From Rhodococcus sp. 4CII (lineage in GTDB: Bacteria; Actinomycetota; Actinomycetes; Mycobacteriales; Mycobacteriaceae), in the NCBI RefSeq assembly GCF_014256275.1, contig NZ_JACCFE010000002.1:7131501-7195500 (forward strand): 64,000 nt of DNA, read 5' to 3'. Numbering within the stretch: position 1 is the first letter of the stretch; each line of letters opens with the position of its first letter. Made by a program: the position numbers and the translations under genes. Shown here piece by piece: positions 17,510 through 25,369 of this stretch. The notes under the pieces are model-generated. The model was not told where the DNA came from, made no database searches, and worked only from the letters and a program-made list of their open reading frames with translations.

Positions 17510-18277
17510 TCAGCCGAATTGCTGCCAACCCAACCGGATGACCATGGCGATCACCACCATCAGCAGGGTGATCCGGACGAAACCGGCGCCCCTGCTCAGG
17601 GCCATCCGCGAACCGGTGACCGCGCCGATCACGTTGCACACCGCCATACTCAGACCGAGCGCCCACAGCACGTGACCGGTGACGGCGAAGAACACCAGCG
17701 CACCCAGATTGGATCCGAGGTTGATCACCTTCGCCATCGCGGCGCTGCGGACGAATTCGGTACCGAGGAAGGTGGCGAAGCTGATGATGAGGAATGTGCC
17801 GGTGCCCGGCCCGAACAGCCCGTCGTAGAAGCCGAGGAGGCCTGCGGAGAGCAGGACGACCGCGACCACCTTCCGCCGAGTCGGCGGATCCTTCGCCAGC
17901 GTGGTTCCCAGCTGGGGCCGGATCGTCACGAACACGGCGACACCGACGAGCACCGCCATGATCAGTGGGATGAAGACGTCCTTGTCGATCCGCGACACCG
18001 TCGCGGCGCCGAGCGCGGATGTGATCGCCGCGAGCAGGCCGGCCGGAACCAGCAACCGCCAGTTCATCGGAATGCGGCGCGCGAACGTGACCACGGCGGC
18101 GGACGTGCCGGTGAACGCGGTGAGTTTGTTGGTGGCCAGCGCCGCCTGCGGCGTCAGTTGCGGGGCGACGAGGAACAGCGCGGGAATGAGGATCAGCCCA
18201 CCGCCGCCGACTACGGCGTCGACCCACCCGGCGGCTGTCGCGGCGGTGAGAAGAAGCGCCCAGTCACCCACATTCAT
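17510..18277 (-). CDS. TauE/SafE-family membrane permease (sulfite/anion exporter type)
   Basis: A 255-aa polytopic protein with about eight hydrophobic helices and the family signature AAGWVDAVVGGGGLILIPAL near the N-terminus, repeated in diverged form as GFYDGLFGPGTGTFLIISFA in the second half. This duplication is typical of TauE/SafE (formerly DUF81). Members export sulfite, sulfoacetate or other small anions; the substrate here is unknown. It lies 13 bp before tldD and diverges from the sensor kinase gene by 46 bp. Confidence 0.9.
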   Translation of the reverse strand: MNVGDWALLLTAATAAGWVDAVVGGGGLILIPALFLVAPQLTPQAALATNKLTAFTGTSAAVVTFARRIPMNWRLLVPAGLLAAITSALGAATVSRIDKDVFIPLIMAVLVGVAVFVTIRPQLGTTLAKDPPTRRKVVAVVLLSAGLLGFYDGLFGPGTGTFLIISFATFLGTEFVRSAAMAKVINLGSNLGALVFFAVTGHVLWALGLSMAVCNVIGAVTGSRMALSRGAGFVRITLLMVVIAMVIRLGWQQFG

Positions 18278-18323
18278 GGTGCTGACTCAACCACACCCAC
18301 CGCGAGGTACTTACGCTGTGCAC

Positions 18324-19487
18324 ATGCGGAGGTTCAGTCTGTGGCTGCGAGGAAAGCCGACGGTTGCGGACTCGATGTTGGCGGCAATCCTGTTCGCCCT
18401 CGAGGTGTTCGCCTTCACCGCGGCCGGTGATCGCTCACCGTGGGTGCAACTCGTCCTTGGCTTCCTGTTGTGCCTGCCCATCGTGTGGCGCCGCACGTAC
18501 CCGCGTGCCGCGGCCGGGGCGATTCTCGTGGTGTCGATCACGATCACCTTCGTCAGCTATTCGATCGACGACCTCCGGGCCGAGCATCCCGGACTGTTGG
18601 CCCTCGCGGTCGGGCTCTACACCCTCGTCGCCTACGTCGACCGGCGTGCGGCCGCCTTGTACGCGGTCGGTCTGGTGCTCGACTCCGCACTCGCCATCTG
18701 GCTGCTCGAGCAGGGGCCGCTCGAGGCCGGTCTGTATTCGGCGCTGATCTTCGCGCTGTCGTGGATCACGGCGGAGTTCCTCGGCGCCCGCCGGGCCTAC
18801 GACGAGGAGGTGGCCGCACGGCTCGCCGTCGCCGACTACGACCGGGACCGGCGCGCCGAGGACGCGGTCGCGGCCGAGCGCACTCGGATCGCGCGAGAGC
18901 TGCACGACGTGGTCGCCCACGCCGTGAGCGTGATGATTGTGCAGGCCGACGGTGCGTCCTACGCGTTGAAGAACAACCCCGAGATCGCGAAGCAGGCGCT
19001 CACCAACATCGCGAGCACCGGACGGGAGGCACTGGCGGAACTGCGGCGCACCGTGTCGCTGCTGCGCACCGAACCTGCGACCGACGACATGCCCCAGCAC
19101 GGGACGGCCGGTCTCGCCCGGCTGGTCGACATGATGCGGAGCGCGGGTCTGCCGGTGGAACTGGAGTTGACGGGGAAGCTGGACGACATCAGCCCCGCGG
19201 TCAGTCTGGGCGTCCACCGCCTGGTTCAGGAATCGCTGACCAATGTGCTGCGGCACGCCGGAGAGCGCCCGCGCGCGAAGGTGCGGGTCCGTCGCCGCGA
19301 GACGGATGTCCTCGTCGAAATCACCGACAACGGCAACTCCACCGGTCAGTTCTCGCTCGGGTCCGGCAACGGATTGCTGGGCATGCGCGAGCGGGTGGCC
19401 GTGCTGCACGGCACGCTCGAGGCGGGACGGCAGACCGACGGAAGCTGGCGGGTCACCGCCGAGTTGCCTCTCGAACTGGAGGAGTGA
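18324..19487 (+). CDS. NarL-type sensor histidine kinase
   Basis: A 387-aa membrane kinase. The N-terminal 155 residues carry about five transmembrane helices and little extracytoplasmic sequence. A HisKA_3 dimerisation domain follows, with phospho-accepting His194 in RIARELHDVVAHAVSVM, and then a HATPase domain with VQESLTNVLRHAGE (N box) and GNGLLGMRERVAVLHG (G boxes). ATG 18324 is preferred over GTG 18318; the longer frame upstream overlaps the divergent permease. No response regulator follows directly, since the next gene is convergent. The NarL-type regulator at 26316-26975 is the only candidate partner in the window. The signal is unknown. Confidence 0.9.
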   Translation: MRRFSLWLRGKPTVADSMLAAILFALEVFAFTAAGDRSPWVQLVLGFLLCLPIVWRRTYPRAAAGAILVVSITITFVSYSIDDLRAEHPGLLALAVGLYTLVAYVDRRAAALYAVGLVLDSALAIWLLEQGPLEAGLYSALIFALSWITAEFLGARRAYDEEVAARLAVADYDRDRRAEDAVAAERTRIARELHDVVAHAVSVMIVQADGASYALKNNPEIAKQALTNIASTGREALAELRRTVSLLRTEPATDDMPQHGTAGLARLVDMMRSAGLPVELELTGKLDDISPAVSLGVHRLVQESLTNVLRHAGERPRAKVRVRRRETDVLVEITDNGNSTGQFSLGSGNGLLGMRERVAVLHGTLEAGRQTDGSWRVTAELPLELEE

Positions 19488-19496
19488 GCGGCTCGG

Positions 19497-19901
19497 TTAC
19501 TCCGTCTCTCGTGGGGTCGGTTCCTCCTGCTGGTCGAGGACGCTGACGGTGACGCCGTAGGGGAGGAACCGCACGGAGCGGTGGGGATCGGTGTTGTGCT
19601 TGTGTGCGCGGAGCGCGTCGAGTTCGGTGGCATACACCTGTTCGACGCGAGCGACACCCTCGGCGTCGACCGTGTAGATCGCCCACACGCCGTCACCGGT
19701 GTCGCCGGTAGTCTCCGGCTTCGTACCGGGGCGCGGTGACCGGGCGAAGTCGGCGAAGACGCCCGTCCACGGAATCTGCGCATCCACCTGGTCGAGGAAC
19801 CTGACGATGCGGTCCTTGACGCCCTGCAATTCCTCGCCGGCCTCCCGGATCACGCGGTCGAGATCGTCGGGGTCGAAGCCGAACGGCCTGTTGTCACCCA
19901 T
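19497..19901 (-). CDS. Conserved-looking hypothetical protein, 134 aa
   Basis: The start at 19901 (MGDNRPFGFDPDDLDRVIRE) is chosen because AGGAG lies six bases upstream; the frame itself is open nine codons further. The protein is acidic and soluble, with an N-terminal helix (LDRVIREAGEELQGVKDRIV), a possible beta-rich C-terminal half (VWAIYTVDAEGVARVEQVYA) and a charged tail. I do not recognise a family. It resembles the short actinobacterial proteins that pair an N-terminal helix with a small sheet, but this is impression only. Its 3' end is 9 bp from the convergent kinase gene. Confidence 0.65.
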   Translation of the reverse strand: MGDNRPFGFDPDDLDRVIREAGEELQGVKDRIVRFLDQVDAQIPWTGVFADFARSPRPGTKPETTGDTGDGVWAIYTVDAEGVARVEQVYATELDALRAHKHNTDPHRSVRFLPYGVTVSVLDQQEEPTPRETE

Positions 19902-19933
19902 CACTGTCTCCTGACTTCGGCGGGACACCTCCA

Positions 19934-20368
19934 GTGTGGCCGCGGATGCCGCTCGGCGCCACGACGGCTGCCGACCCCCACCGGAAAATACCGCACACCA
20001 CCTTCGCCGACGCTGTGGAGCGCACTCGGCAGGCGCTCCCCGAGCGGGGCTTCGGCGTGCTCACCGACATCGACATGATCGCGACGCTGAAAGCGAAACT
20101 CGGTGAAGACATGGAGGACTACCTCATCCTCGGCGCATGCAACCCGCCGCTCGCGCACCGTGCCGTCACCGTGGACCGGCAGATCGGCCTGCTGCTGCCC
20201 AGCAACGTGGTGGTCCGCGCCGACACCTCCGCGAACGACACGATCGTCGTCGACGCGATGAGCCCGCGACCGATGGTCGACGTGACCGGCGAACCGGCGT
20301 TGCAGGGCGTCGCCGACGAGGCCACCACCAAGCTCCGGGCCGCGATCGACTCCCTCGGTACGCAGTAG
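19934..20368 (+). CDS. DUF302-domain protein
   Basis: About 144 aa. The central part is a clear DUF302 domain: ADAVERTRQALPERGFGVLT, DIDMIATLKAKLGEDMEDYL, ILGACNPPLAHRAV and the LLLPSNVVVR strand. DUF302 proteins are small soluble proteins of unknown function, often found near redox or metal genes. The first 15 residues do not look like the usual N-terminus, so the true start may be ATG 19946 or the 5' end may be slightly damaged. It diverges from the hypothetical gene at 19901 by 32 bp. The 76 bp to the next gene hold nothing I recognise. Confidence 0.75.
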   Translation: MWPRMPLGATTAADPHRKIPHTTFADAVERTRQALPERGFGVLTDIDMIATLKAKLGEDMEDYLILGACNPPLAHRAVTVDRQIGLLLPSNVVVRADTSANDTIVVDAMSPRPMVDVTGEPALQGVADEATTKLRAAIDSLGTQ

Positions 20369-20444
20369 GGCCGATCGCCGGCATCTCACGCATTCGGCGC
20401 GGTGTAGACGCTGTCACCGCCCACATAGATCACCTGGTGATGAC

Positions 20445-21034
20445 TCAGTGGGTGCCGTGCCGGCGTGCGGTGATTGCGCCGTGCGGTCTGTAACCGATCC
20501 CTGTTCGTGTATGTGTCTCGATCACGTCGAAGCCGGCTGCGACCAACTCGTGGGTGAGGTCAACCACCGGCCGTCGATAGGCGGTGGTCACGGCGTGGTC
20601 GAAAGTCTCCACGGTTGCTCCGTCGAAGAAGCCCACCAACAACTCCGCCCGGTCGAATCACGCGCGCGAACTCGGCGAGCGGAATCCGGATGTCTCGCGG
20701 ACCGTGGTGAATGAGCGAGTACCAGCACACCACCCAGCGATTCGGTCGAGCCCGATGCCTCGAAGCGGCCGACGTGGAAGGTGAGGTCTGGGTATCGCAT
20801 GCGCGTTCGTTCGACGAACTCGGGAACCAGATCGATCCCGCTCACAGGGGGTCCGCGCGCGGCCAGGAAGTCGGTCCACTGCCCCGGACCACACCCCGCA
20901 TCGAGCACGGGACCTGTCACGGTGGCGGCCCAGCTGCTCGACGGCATGGAGCCGAAGAGCTCCACGTACTCCCGGGATCTGGCCGAATACGACTCTCGGA
21001 CGGTGTCGCCTGTCGGGGTGCTCGTGTTCTCCAT
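20445..21034 (-). pseudogene. Class I SAM-dependent methyltransferase, frameshifted
   Basis: The start MENTSTPTGDTVRESYSARS at 21034 leads into a normal Rossmann methyltransferase: VTGPVLDAGCGPGQWTDFLA (SAM motif I), GIDLVPEFVERTRMRYPDLT and FHVGRFE. Near 20740 the frame breaks; WYSLIHHGPRDIRIPLAEFA continues in another frame. Near 20655 it breaks again, and LLVGFFDGATVETFDHAVTT through the C-terminus is in a third. Each break is consistent with a one- or two-base indel. The complete protein would be about 195 aa. It diverges from arr. Either it is a young pseudogene or the sequence has two indel errors. Confidence 0.8.
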
Positions 21035-21169
21035 GCCGTCGATGATCGTCGATGGGACATGCCCTTGGTTCCGATCTGCGAACCGCCCACTGGCATCACA
21101 CCGGAATCGGCACCGGAGCAATGAGATTCGACCTGAACGGACGTGGACTGAGCTTTCCATCCACGGGAC

Positions 21170-21200
21170 TTGACGTAGTGTGGCCCCCTCTCACTATATG
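21170..21200 (+). promoter_or_regulatory. Probable arr promoter
   Basis: TTGACG at 21170-21175 and TATATG at 21195-21200 are separated by 19 bp; shifting the -10 to CACTAT at 21192-21197 gives 16 bp. Either choice puts the transcription start just before or at the rifamycin-associated element. The local AT content around the -10 is clearly above background. Confidence 0.55.
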
Positions 21201-21209
21201 GCAGAGACG

Positions 21210-21228
21210 GGGGCTTGCGGCAAGACCC
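21210..21228 (+). promoter_or_regulatory. Rifamycin-associated element (RAE)
   Basis: GGGGCTTGCGGCAAGACCC is an imperfect inverted repeat that matches, with one base difference, the 19-bp rifamycin-associated element known from actinomycete rifampin-resistance genes (consensus recalled as GGGGCTTGCGGCAAGGCCC). It lies 49 bp upstream of the arr start codon and immediately after the predicted promoter. In the published cases such elements are required for rifampin-dependent induction, so arr is very likely inducible. Confidence 0.9.
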
Positions 21229-21276
21229 CTGACGGGCTGCACAATCTTCGAACCAACAAACAACGGAAGGGTTGCC

Positions 21277-21696
21277 GTGACGAAACCTTTTGTAGTGCAC
21301 GAGTCGGGTGCGCTCCTCCACGGCACCAAAGCGGACCTGTCGGTGGGGGATGTGCTGGTGCCCGGGCGCCCGTCGAATTATGCCGAAGGACGCCTCTCGA
21401 ACCACGTCTATGTAACGCACACCCTGGACGCCGCGGCGTGGGGAGCCGAGTTGGCAACCGGCGACGGCCGGTGTCGCATCTACATCGTGGAACCGGAAGG
21501 CGCACTGGAGGACGACCCGAACGTGACCGACAAGAGGTTTCCCGGCAATCCGACCCGCTCCTACCGCACTCGGGAGCCCGTGAGGATAGTCGGCGAGATC
21601 ACGGACTGGGAGGGGCATTCACCCGAACAGCTTCACGCCATGCGGGACAGCCTGGCGGACCTCGAGCACCGGGGAGTTGCCGTCATCTACGACTAG
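21277..21696 (+). CDS. arr: NAD+-dependent rifampin ADP-ribosyltransferase
   Basis: A 139-aa enzyme that ADP-ribosylates the ansa-chain hydroxyl of rifampin and inactivates it. The sequence follows the Mycobacterium smegmatis Arr closely: HESGALLHGTKADLSVGDVL, NHVYVTHTLDAAAWGAELA, RIYIVEPEGALEDDPNVTDK, RFPGNPTRSYRTREPVRIVG, and the C-terminal RGVAVIYD. The start is GTG at 21277, with GGAAGG six bases upstream; the long open frame before it is not coding. Length is normal for the family. The RAE and promoter upstream argue for induction by rifamycins. Downstream, 196 bp separate it from an independent ArsR operon. Confidence 0.97.
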   Translation: MTKPFVVHESGALLHGTKADLSVGDVLVPGRPSNYAEGRLSNHVYVTHTLDAAAWGAELATGDGRCRIYIVEPEGALEDDPNVTDKRFPGNPTRSYRTREPVRIVGEITDWEGHSPEQLHAMRDSLADLEHRGVAVIYD

Positions 21697-21858
21697 ATCC
21701 GGGACGCGCCGATGTGAGTACGGTGACGGATTCTCACCCGTACCATCGTGCACGCCGTACGGTCGCGCGGGCCGCCCCTCGAAATCCCCACCGAGAGTAT
21801 GCCTGTCATGGCATGTCCTCGAGACCGGTGGGTGAGACATCCACCCGAACATCCGGTC

Positions 21859-21887
21859 TTGCACATACAACCAATCGGTTGTATGTT
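21859..21887 (+). promoter_or_regulatory. arsR-type promoter with embedded operator
   Basis: TTGCAC (21859-21864) and TATGTT (21882-21887) are spaced by 17 bp. ACATACAACC (21863-21872) and GGTTGTATGT (21877-21886) form a perfect 10-bp inverted repeat with a 4-bp centre that covers the spacer and -10. The predicted transcription start is at or next to the GTG start codon at 21894, so the message would be leaderless. Bound repressor would directly block RNA polymerase. Confidence 0.75.
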
Positions 21888-21893
21888 CTGGTT

Positions 21894-22226
21894 GTGTCAG
21901 AAACGGAAGAGGACCGGGCCGATGCCCTGTTCCACGCGCTTTCCGATCGAACGAGGCGCGACATCATGCGTCGCGTGCTGGCCGGCGAGCACTCCGTCTC
22001 GGCGCTGGCAGCGAAATACGACATGAGTTTCGCTGCCGTGCAGAAGCACGTCGCCGTTCTCCAGAAGTCCGGCTTACTCGTCAAACGACGCAGCGGCCGT
22101 GAACAACTCGCCACGGGCGATGTGGAAGCAGTTCGCGCGGTGTCGTCCATGCTGGCCGAGCTGGAACAGGTCTGGCGTGGTCGGATTGCGCGCATCGACG
22201 AACTGATCGCAACGCCACCCCAATGA
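21894..22226 (+). CDS. ArsR-family winged-helix repressor
   Basis: A 110-aa regulator beginning VSETEEDRADALFHALSDRT. The winged helix spans about residues 12-85 (RRDIMRRVLAGEHSVSALAA, KYDMSFAAVQKHVAVLQKSG, LLVKRRSGREQL). It has no metal-binding cysteine pair, so it belongs to the non-metal ArsR group that typically sits upstream of SRPBCC/AHSA1 genes. GTG 21894 is the only start that fits the operator and promoter just upstream; there is no ribosome binding site, in line with a leaderless transcript. It precedes the SRPBCC gene by 12 bp. The inducer is not known. Confidence 0.9.
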   Translation: MSETEEDRADALFHALSDRTRRDIMRRVLAGEHSVSALAAKYDMSFAAVQKHVAVLQKSGLLVKRRSGREQLATGDVEAVRAVSSMLAELEQVWRGRIARIDELIATPPQ

Positions 22227-22238
22227 AAGGAATGAACG

Positions 22239-22724
22239 ATGCCCGTTACCAACGTCAGCCATGACGCCGATGCACTGACCCTGACCATCACCGCCGAATT
22301 CGCCGCGCCTCGAGCGCGGATCTGGCAGATCTATGCCGATCCTCGTCAGCTCGAGAAGATCTGGGGTCCACCGACCTACCCGGCGACAGTGGTCGACCAT
22401 GAATTCACCCCCGGCGGTCGGGTCACCTACTACATGACCGGACCGGAAGGCGACAAGCATGCGGGCTACTGGAACATCATCTCCATCGATGAGCCTGCCG
22501 GCTTCACCTTCACCGACGGATTCGCCGATGCGGATTTCACCCCGATCGAATCGATGCCCGTGTCCGCCAACGAGTTCTCCTTCCAGGACAAAGATGGCAG
22601 CACCATCGCCACTTATGTCAGCACCTATGCGACCGCCGAAGGTCTCCAGCAGGTGCTCGACATGGGCGTGGTGGAGGGTGCGTCGCAGGCGATCGGCCAG
22701 ATCGACGATCTCATCAAGGGTTGA
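22239..22724 (+). CDS. SRPBCC/AHSA1-family protein
   Basis: A 161-aa START-fold protein: ALTLTITAEFAAPRARIWQI, YADPRQLEKIWGPPTYPATV, VDHEFTPGGRVTYYMTGPEG, GYWNIISIDEPAGFTFTDGF and a C-terminal helix ending DDLIKG. Such proteins bind hydrophobic ligands, and in ArsR-linked operons they are often made in response to a small molecule sensed by the repressor. The start follows AAAGGA. The gene ends just before a strong hairpin that probably ends the operon. No enzymatic activity can be assigned. Confidence 0.92.
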   Translation: MPVTNVSHDADALTLTITAEFAAPRARIWQIYADPRQLEKIWGPPTYPATVVDHEFTPGGRVTYYMTGPEGDKHAGYWNIISIDEPAGFTFTDGFADADFTPIESMPVSANEFSFQDKDGSTIATYVSTYATAEGLQQVLDMGVVEGASQAIGQIDDLIKG

Positions 22725-22737
22725 CCTACCGGAGTGG

Positions 22738-22764
22738 CCTGACGACCTACTCGGCGTCGTCAGG
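22738..22764 (+). terminator. Hairpin after the ArsR-SRPBCC operon
   Basis: CCTGACGAC (22738-22746) and GTCGTCAGG (22756-22764) form a perfect 9-bp stem with a 9-nt loop, starting 14 bp after the SRPBCC stop codon. No T-run follows, as is common for actinobacterial terminators, so the assignment rests on the stem and position. Confidence 0.6.
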
Positions 22765-22864
22765 TCACCGACGACATCGACGCCGCCCGGGTTGCGCTGG
22801 GCGACGTTCCGGGCTGGGCTCGGAACTGCGCCGGCGATGATTCTGCGGCCGCCTCGAGGTCGGT

Positions 22865-23085
22865 ATGTATAGGAGGACAGTCTCAATCTCCCAGAACATC
22901 ACCCTCGACGGTTCCATCGAGATGCACGGCGACTGGTTCGACCCCACGTACCGGGATTAGCGACGAGTTCAACCGGATTCAGAAGTACGTCGTATCCTCC
23001 ACCATGGCCGACCCCCGGTGGCGGAACTCGACCGTGCTCACGGGCGACTGGATCGCCCGCGTGCGGGACCTGAAAGAATCTCTCT
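22865..23085 (+). pseudogene. Dihydrofolate-reductase-family (RibD C-terminal-like) gene remnant
   Basis: The N-terminal part SISQNITLDGSIEMHGDWFD is typical of small DHFR/RibD-like reductases and ends at a stop after 33 codons from ATG 22865. The next part, DEFNRIQKYVVSSTMADPRW then NSTVLTGDWIARVRDLKE, is the middle of the same family in another frame from 22962. About 60 residues between them and the whole C-terminal half (where VTGSITL-type sequence is expected) are gone. The gene is therefore both deleted and frameshifted. It lies just downstream of the ArsR-SRPBCC operon, a common neighbour of such reductases. Confidence 0.7.
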
Positions 23086-23167
23086 GCTCCGTTACGCCGT
23101 CTGAGCGGGTGCGCGCGGGCAACGATTACGAGCCTCACACCACGTCGCGCCGAGATCGTGGTCACGA

Positions 23168-23279
23168 TCAGTGATTCCGGGCCGGCGGTAGGTCGCGTTG
23201 CACCAATCGCAACTTGGCGGCTGAAATGACGCCGGGGTAGTAGAAATAGCCCTCGGGAGACTGGATCAGGTCGTCCCCA
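23168..23279 (-). pseudogene. C-terminal fragment of an unidentified gene
   Basis: Reading leftwards from 23279, about 36 codons have good coding character (GDDLIQSPEGYFYYPGVISA, AKLRLVQRDLPPARNH) and end in TGA at 23170-23168. A TAG lies in frame two codons before the start of this stretch. It looks like the natural end of a conserved protein whose remainder is deleted. I cannot name the family. The remaining sequence between 23086 and 23397 holds nothing else I recognise. Confidence 0.4.
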
Positions 23280-23397
23280 AGCTAGCTGCGAACATCCGCA
23301 TTGCGCCGCATATTCGGAGCATCCGGAGGTCCGGAGGCGTCCGTCGCACCCGTGCAGGTGCGGTGGGCTGGCCCGTCGGGAAGCCGCGGCGCCCTGG

Positions 23398-24963
23398 TCA
23401 GCCGGCGAGCGGAACGAGTGTGAAGTGGCCGACGCCGCGCGCGGCGGAGAACACGTCCCACGACATCGGCCCGCGGGGACCGTGTCCCTCCCCGTACCGG
23501 AGATCGAACGCCGGATTCACCGGCGCGAGGCGATAGTCGAAGAAGGCGTAGTTACCCCGCAGCAGCGTGCGTGCCGGTTCGTTCGCCTCGGCGAGCCGGG
23601 GCACCAACCGGTCCTCGACCACCAATCCGCGGTCGGAGAATTCGTCAACCATGACGCATTCGCAGAAATACGCGAGGGTGCCGATCTCGCCGGGCGATCT
23701 CACCGGCGCATCCCCGACCAGTGCGCCGACCGCGCGGCCGACCCGCTCGTAGTCGTGTGCGCTCGCCCAGTTGCCGAAGATGGGCGGCGCGTCCCAGGGA
23801 AGACCGCCCTCCACGTCGTAATACACGGCGCCTGCCCCCAGCATGAGCAGCAGGACGGCTGGTGCCCCGGCGGCTCCGCGGTCCGACGTGCCGCGTGCGG
23901 CGGTCCAGTAGAGACCGACCACGAGGGCCGCGAAGATCGCAAGCGTCGTCGCGGGCGCCACGTAATACCAGTGGTACGGCACGGTATCGAGGACGACGTA
24001 GGCGACGTAGTAGAGAACGCCGGACACCCCGAGCGCGAGCACCGGCCCCGGCACGGGGACCGGTCGCTGCCGTCCCCGGGCGTACGCGGCGAGGGCGAGC
24101 ACGAGCAGCAGAACTGCGAGGGCGGCCGGACCGAACGACGCCACCGTCCGCCACGGGTTGGATTCGAAATACATGATCGGGCCGGTGAGGTAGTTGAAAC
24201 CACCCACGTCGGAGGCCTGCCCCTGTTTGATCAGGAACGTATCGGGCAGAGCCGAACCGAGGACGACCCAGCTGAACACGTACCAGGGTCCGGCGACCGC
24301 GGCGAAGCCGGCCGCGGTGCGGCGCACCTGGGTGCGGATCGCCGGTGACAGGGCCGCGATGACGACGACGAACACGAGCAGGTCCAGACGCACCAGCACC
24401 GCCGTGCCGGCAGCCGCACCGAACCAGGCGTCCTTGCCTTCGAGTGCCAGCCACACCATCACGACGACGGCGGCCGGTATCAGCAGCACCTCGAGCCCGA
24501 CCGCGGACAACACGAACGGATTGAACACCACCAGCGCACCGGCGAGCCACGCCCAACCGTGCCCGATGCCCAGGCGCTGGCATATCCGCGCCAGCACCCA
24601 TCCCATCAGGCCGGTGACCGCCGCGTTGAGCATTCCGAGTGCGAGCAGGGGATCGCCCGGGCCCCACAGCCTGGTGAGGAATGTCAGTGCGCCGAGCGCG
24701 AGCACATTCAATGGGGACGTCGACGTGTTCGCGGTCAGCCCGTGGACGATCGCCCACTCCCCGTGGACCGCCAGGTTCCGGGCGGCCGACAAACTGATGT
24801 AGGCATCGTCGGTGAGGCTTCCGGAGACAATCCAGAACAGTACGGCCGCCACCGCCGCGCCGGCCGCGGCGAGGATCGCCGGCTTCCGGATCGAGTGCGG
24901 TCGCGGCGACGGCGTCAGCCGATCGATCGGCTCGTTCAGCAATCCTGTGGACACCGCGCACAT
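23398..24963 (-). CDS. Polytopic membrane protein, putative GT-C-type glycosyltransferase
   Basis: A 521-aa protein with about ten to twelve transmembrane helices and a soluble C-terminal domain of about 130 residues. The first periplasmic loop has an acidic pair in a context (GSLTDDAYISLSAARNLAVH, then NTSTSPLNVLALGALTFLTR) that resembles the lipid-linked-sugar GT-C enzymes of mycolata, for example AftB-type arabinosyltransferases. The acceptor and sugar cannot be read from the sequence. ATG 24963 is used; GTG 24951 is possible, and the open frame further upstream lacks coding character. The gene stands alone, 110 bp after the YciI gene on the same strand. Confidence 0.7.
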   Translation of the reverse strand: MCAVSTGLLNEPIDRLTPSPRPHSIRKPAILAAAGAAVAAVLFWIVSGSLTDDAYISLSAARNLAVHGEWAIVHGLTANTSTSPLNVLALGALTFLTRLWGPGDPLLALGMLNAAVTGLMGWVLARICQRLGIGHGWAWLAGALVVFNPFVLSAVGLEVLLIPAAVVVMVWLALEGKDAWFGAAAGTAVLVRLDLLVFVVVIAALSPAIRTQVRRTAAGFAAVAGPWYVFSWVVLGSALPDTFLIKQGQASDVGGFNYLTGPIMYFESNPWRTVASFGPAALAVLLLVLALAAYARGRQRPVPVPGPVLALGVSGVLYYVAYVVLDTVPYHWYYVAPATTLAIFAALVVGLYWTAARGTSDRGAAGAPAVLLLMLGAGAVYYDVEGGLPWDAPPIFGNWASAHDYERVGRAVGALVGDAPVRSPGEIGTLAYFCECVMVDEFSDRGLVVEDRLVPRLAEANEPARTLLRGNYAFFDYRLAPVNPAFDLRYGEGHGPRGPMSWDVFSAARGVGHFTLVPLAG

Positions 24964-25073
24964 CCTAGAGAGTGCGGGCGAGATCTCTGCTCGCAGCACC
25001 GAATTCTTCAGTGAACGAGGCATGCCGTCCGCGACGTCGGCACGCTGCGCGAGTACGGCCGGTGTGACCTTCG

Positions 25074-25358
25074 CTACTCGCTGAATTCGCCCATCGCGGG
25101 CGTCCATTCGCGGATGTTCACCTTCTGGACGAGATTCTCCTGGACGAACGGGTCTTGCGCGAACAGGCGTGCGACGGCGTCTTCGTCCTCGGCGTCGACG
25201 ATGAACAGCGCACCGTGACCGTCGGCGAGCGGCCCGGTCGAACGCACGATCTTGCGGCGGACCAGTTCCGAGAGCCACCCGCGATGTTGTGTTCGGTGAT
25301 CGTCCCGAAGCGACGAGGTTTCGGGGCTGTACGTGTACTCCACGACGAACAACGACAT
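25074..25358 (-). CDS. YciI-family protein
   Basis: A 94-aa ferredoxin-like fold protein: MSLFVVEYTYSPETSSLRDD, HRGWLSELVRRKIVRSTGPL, GALFIVDAEDEDAVARLFAQ, DPFVQENLVQKVNIREWTPA. The conserved Asp/His of the YciI pocket seem to be present (DD.RTQHRGW, DPF). Members are small cytoplasmic proteins, some with dehydrochlorinase-like activity, most of unknown function. It starts 11 bp after the CBS-domain gene and is probably co-transcribed. Confidence 0.88.
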   Translation of the reverse strand: MSLFVVEYTYSPETSSLRDDHRTQHRGWLSELVRRKIVRSTGPLADGHGALFIVDAEDEDAVARLFAQDPFVQENLVQKVNIREWTPAMGEFSE

Positions 25359-25369
25359 GGTTTCCCCGT

